Notes under the pieces: generated by a model | What the model was told of the DNA's origin: nothing | What the model saw: only the letters and a program-made list of their open reading frames with translations | The model's database searches: none | Program-made: the position numbers and the translations under genes | Origin: Halopiger djelfimassiliensis | GTDB lineage: Archaea; Halobacteriota; Halobacteria; Halobacteriales; Natrialbaceae | NCBI RefSeq assembly: GCF_000455365.1 | Contig: NZ_HG315685.1 | Location: forward strand, 811,600-875,599 | Length of the DNA stretch: 64,000 bases | Direction: 5' to 3' | Shown here: piece after piece, positions 61,647 to 64,000 of the stretch | Layout of the letters: every line of letters begins with the position of its first letter | Numbering within the stretch: position 1 is the stretch's first letter

Positions 61647-64000
61647 TCAGGCGGTCGCCTGCGTGTCAGTGTCCGCGTCGACCGGCTTGATCGTCTCTTC
61701 GCCGGCTGCTTCGACGGTGATCTCTCCGTCGGCCATCTCCTGCAGCGTCGACACGGAGTACTGGTAGGTTCCCGGCTCGGTGTCGGCGTCGATCTCGTGG
61801 GTCAGCGAGACGACCTCGGACTCGCCGCCCTCGAGTGCGACCGTCGCCACCGAGTCGGTGTCGATCCGTTCACGGTGTGTCACTTCGTCCAGCTCCGCCG
61901 TCGTTACGTTCCAGAAGAGGAAGACGTCCTGTTCGTCGGCCTCGTCGCCGGTGTTGGTGATCGTCGCGTCGACCGTGATCTCATCGCCCGCGTTAGCGGT
62001 GGCCGGGCCGTCGACGTCGCTGACGGCGAAGTACGCGGGCTCGGGATCGTCGGCCTCCTCGAGCGTAATCATCGTCGACTCGACCTCGTCGGCGGAGATC
62101 CCGTGTTCGTACTCGCCCGGCTCGTCGCTTTCGGGGATCTCGTAGGTGAACTCGACGGTCGTGGACTCGCCGCCATCGAGAGTGACCGTCTCCGAGAGTT
62201 CAGGCTGGGATTCGAGGACGTCCGAGCCGAAGTCGGTGCCCGGCGGGAAGTAAAAGACCGTTCGAGTGTCGGTCTTGTCGCCGGTGTTGGTGATCGTCGC
62301 GTTGATCGTGATTTCCTCCCCGAGGGTTGCGGTCTCGGGTGCCTCGAGGTCGCTCACTTCGAAGTAGGTGCCGAGCGTGAGGTTCGCCGTCGTCGTCGCG
62401 CCGGACTCGACGTCGACGAACTCGATGTTCGAATCGTCGTACCCGTCCTCGATCGCACGGAGCGCGTACGATCCGGGCTCGAGGTCGTCGACCTCGTAGT
62501 AGCCGTTCTCGTCGGTCATCACCGAGAAGGCATCGCCGTCGGCGTCGACGACGGTTGCGCCCTCGATCGGAACGCCGGCGGCGTTCGTGACGTAACCGTC
62601 GATCGAACCGGCCGTCCGGTCGACCACGAAGTCGACGCCCTCGACGTGCTCACCGGCGTCGACGGTCACGATCTCTTCGGGTTCGTAGCCCGGCGGCGTC
62701 TCGTCGACGTTGACGACGTACGAGCCAGCGGGGACGCCCGCGATCGCGTAGGCCCCGTCGGCGTCGGTCGTAGCCTCGTAGACCTCACCGTCGCCGTTCT
62801 CGGCGACGATCGTGGCATCCTCGACGGGTTCGCCGTCATCGCTTGCAGTCACCTGTCCGCTTATCGTCCCCGACTGGGTCTGTTCGCCGACGGCAAGCGG
62901 CGCGTGTGCCGCGTCGTCGTCGCTTTCGACCGCGTGGACCCATTCGAGTGCGGGATCGAGATCGTCGAGCGTGGCCGAGAACTCGACGGAGGCCGACTCG
63001 CCGGGCTCGAGCGAGACGTCCTCCGCCGTACTCTCGGCGCTCGCTTCGTGGCTCTCGCTTGCGTACTCCACTGCGTTCCCGAGGATCGTGTTCGCGTCGT
63101 CAGTGAAGACGGAGTCCGGAACGAACGGCGTTCGGCCGAACGAGGCGAGCAAGACGTGGTCGTCGCCGACCCCGACTGCAGGCCCGTCGGTCTCGTCGGT
63201 GCCGACATCAGCGATCGCGTCCCCGCTGTAGCCATCGAACCAGGCGCGGTCGGCAAAGAGGCCGTCGTGAACTTCGATCCTCTCGCCTTCCGCCGCGACG
63301 CCGTCGAAGAGGCCGTGGTCGTCGGTGATCTCGAGTTCGACCGAATCCAGCCCGCTGTAGCTGGAGTCGACGGATTCGGGATCATCGGTCGCGGCCGAGC
63401 GGTCGCTTACTGCATCCGAGTTACTGGCCCAGTTCTCGAGGAAGACGACGCCCTGATCGTCCTCGAGTGCCTCGAGGAACGCCTCGACGTCGGCGTCCCC
63501 GAAGTCGTTGACCACGAAGACGTCGTACTCGTCGACCGAGTCGAGCAGTTCGTCCGCATCGAGCGAACTCACCGCGTAGGTATCGTCGAGTTCGTCCTGC
63601 AGGGTCTCGGTCGTATTATCGATGTTCTTGGTGAACTCGTCCAGGTCGCCCTCGATGTCACGTTCGTCCAGCGCCGCTCGAAGCGAGTCCTCGTCGAGTC
63701 CGCCGTCGACGACCGCGACGTCGGTTTTCTCCCGGACGACGTCGTACGTCACCGGTTGCGTGTCCGATGCGTCACCGGTGTTCTCGACCGCGGCGGTGAC
63801 GTTGTACTCCACACCGGGCTCGAGGTGCTCCGGCGCGTCGGTGATCTCGACGTCGAAGAACGCTTCGAGGACCGTGATCTCGGCGATTTCGTCGTCGTCC
63901 TCGGTGAAAACGCCGTGTTCGTAGGTGCCTTCGGAGACGTCATCGGTGTCGGCCTCGAACGAGACGGTCGTTTCCGCGCCGGGTTCGATCGTCACTGACT
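61647..64000 (-). CDS. Large multidomain, probably secreted protein, C-terminal 784 residues (cut by window end)
   Basis: The open frame continues past the right edge, so the N-terminus is unknown. In order from the edge: a CARDB-like domain, a DUF4350/ThuA-like alpha-beta part (VDEYDVFVVNDFGDADVEAF, FLENWAS) about residues 130-290, a beta domain, two carboxypeptidase-regulatory-like repeats (GTISGQVTASDDGEPVEDAT and GSIDGYVTNAAGVPIEGATV) about 390-550, then two CARDB-type repeats sharing ITNTGD (about 560-770). It ends KPVDADTDTQATA without a membrane anchor. It is very acidic and likely secreted; function unknown, maybe part of a protease or adhesin. Confidence 0.75.
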   Translation of the reverse strand, partial: SVTIEPGAETTVSFEADTDDVSEGTYEHGVFTEDDDEIAEITVLEAFFDVEITDAPEHLEPGVEYNVTAAVENTGDASDTQPVTYDVVREKTDVAVVDGGLDEDSLRAALDERDIEGDLDEFTKNIDNTTETLQDELDDTYAVSSLDADELLDSVDEYDVFVVNDFGDADVEAFLEALEDDQGVVFLENWASNSDAVSDRSAATDDPESVDSSYSGLDSVELEITDDHGLFDGVAAEGERIEVHDGLFADRAWFDGYSGDAIADVGTDETDGPAVGVGDDHVLLASFGRTPFVPDSVFTDDANTILGNAVEYASESHEASAESTAEDVSLEPGESASVEFSATLDDLDPALEWVHAVESDDDAAHAPLAVGEQTQSGTISGQVTASDDGEPVEDATIVAENGDGEVYEATTDADGAYAIAGVPAGSYVVNVDETPPGYEPEEIVTVDAGEHVEGVDFVVDRTAGSIDGYVTNAAGVPIEGATVVDADGDAFSVMTDENGYYEVDDLEPGSYALRAIEDGYDDSNIEFVDVESGATTTANLTLGTYFEVSDLEAPETATLGEEITINATITNTGDKTDTRTVFYFPPGTDFGSDVLESQPELSETVTLDGGESTTVEFTYEIPESDEPGEYEHGISADEVESTMITLEEADDPEPAYFAVSDVDGPATANAGDEITVDATITNTGDEADEQDVFLFWNVTTAELDEVTHRERIDTDSVATVALEGGESEVVSLTHEIDADTEPGTYQYSVSTLQEMADGEITVEAAGEETIKPVDADTDTQATA

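Noticed and set aside
61611-63998. 795-codon plus-strand frame over the large secreted protein
   Set aside because: Mirror of an acidic repeat protein; Val/Asp/Arg-rich with no family motif, while the minus strand has recognisable domains.
1-64000. CRISPR array, prophage or defence island
   Set aside because: No regularly spaced repeats, phage structural genes or defence gene families were recognised anywhere in the window.

Overview
The window is chromosomal DNA of a halophilic archaeon. The DNA is GC-rich, the proteins are strongly acidic, promoters have archaeal TATA boxes with many leaderless starts, secreted proteins carry twin-arginine signals, and the translation genes are archaeal (eL42, eS27, aIF2-alpha, Nop10, EF-1A next to uS10, an A1-U72 initiator tRNA). 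The frequent CTCGAG words and the gene content suggest a member of the Natrialbaceae (Natrinema/Haloterrigena-like), but that is an inference. Most of the window is ordinary core and metabolic genome. I found no CRISPR array, prophage, defence island or replication origin.

Layout. 1-5.9 kb: end of an aldehyde dehydrogenase, an IclR regulator, then an amino-acid catabolism block: a 40-residue zinc-ribbon microprotein, glutamate dehydrogenase, a decayed arginase and a class III aminotransferase; then a CBS protein. 5.9-9.1 kb: a chemoreceptor-like helical fragment coupled to a hypothetical gene, an M29 aminopeptidase, tRNA-Ala(CGC) and a rhomboid protease. 9.1-13 kb (minus strand): EF-1A/uS10, homoserine dehydrogenase with an ACT-domain partner, and a NifU-domain protein. 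13-16.2 kb: a Tat-exported LVIVD beta-propeller protein and a broken IS1341-type tnpB, interrupted by a short two-hairpin insertion and still followed by a structured 3' end. 16.3-33.4 kb: ROK sugar kinase, alpha/beta hydrolase, thiolase with its OB-fold partner, M42 peptidase, DASS anion transporter, TrkA, an SRPBCC protein, a small FAD protein, an orphan siderophore (NIS) synthetase, a Tat-exported orphan protein, CoaBC, a membrane winged-helix protein, a purine phosphoribosyltransferase and two hypotheticals.

33.4-47.9 kb holds two complete dipeptide/oligopeptide ABC operons transcribed away from each other (minus: A, B, C, D, F; plus: A, B, C, D, F), separated by an AT-rich control region. 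Several components carry unusual insertions: about 90 residues between Walker A and the Q-loop in one DppD, about 90-100 residues in the C-terminal domain of both DppF proteins, and a multi-helix N-terminal extension on one DppC. With M29 and M42 peptidases, glutamate dehydrogenase and the aminotransferase, this fits a peptide- and amino-acid-using lifestyle.

47.9-64 kb: initiator tRNA-Met, GtrA protein, the eL42-eS27-aIF2-alpha-Nop10-PAC2 translation operon, a MarR-like regulator, geranylgeranyl reductase (archaeal lipids), a two-RCK potassium channel, ZIP metal transporter, isochorismatase-type hydrolase, SDR oxidoreductase, UspA, the methylmalonyl-CoA mutase B12 subunit with its MeaB GTPase, and the C-terminal 784 residues of a large multidomain, probably secreted protein that runs off the right edge.

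The points most worth a second look are the two-hairpin insertion in tnpB with the preserved 3' hairpins, the zinc-ribbon microprotein directly upstream of gdhB, the arginase pseudogene, the leader peptide overlapping the ACT/hom start, and the insertions in the Dpp proteins.
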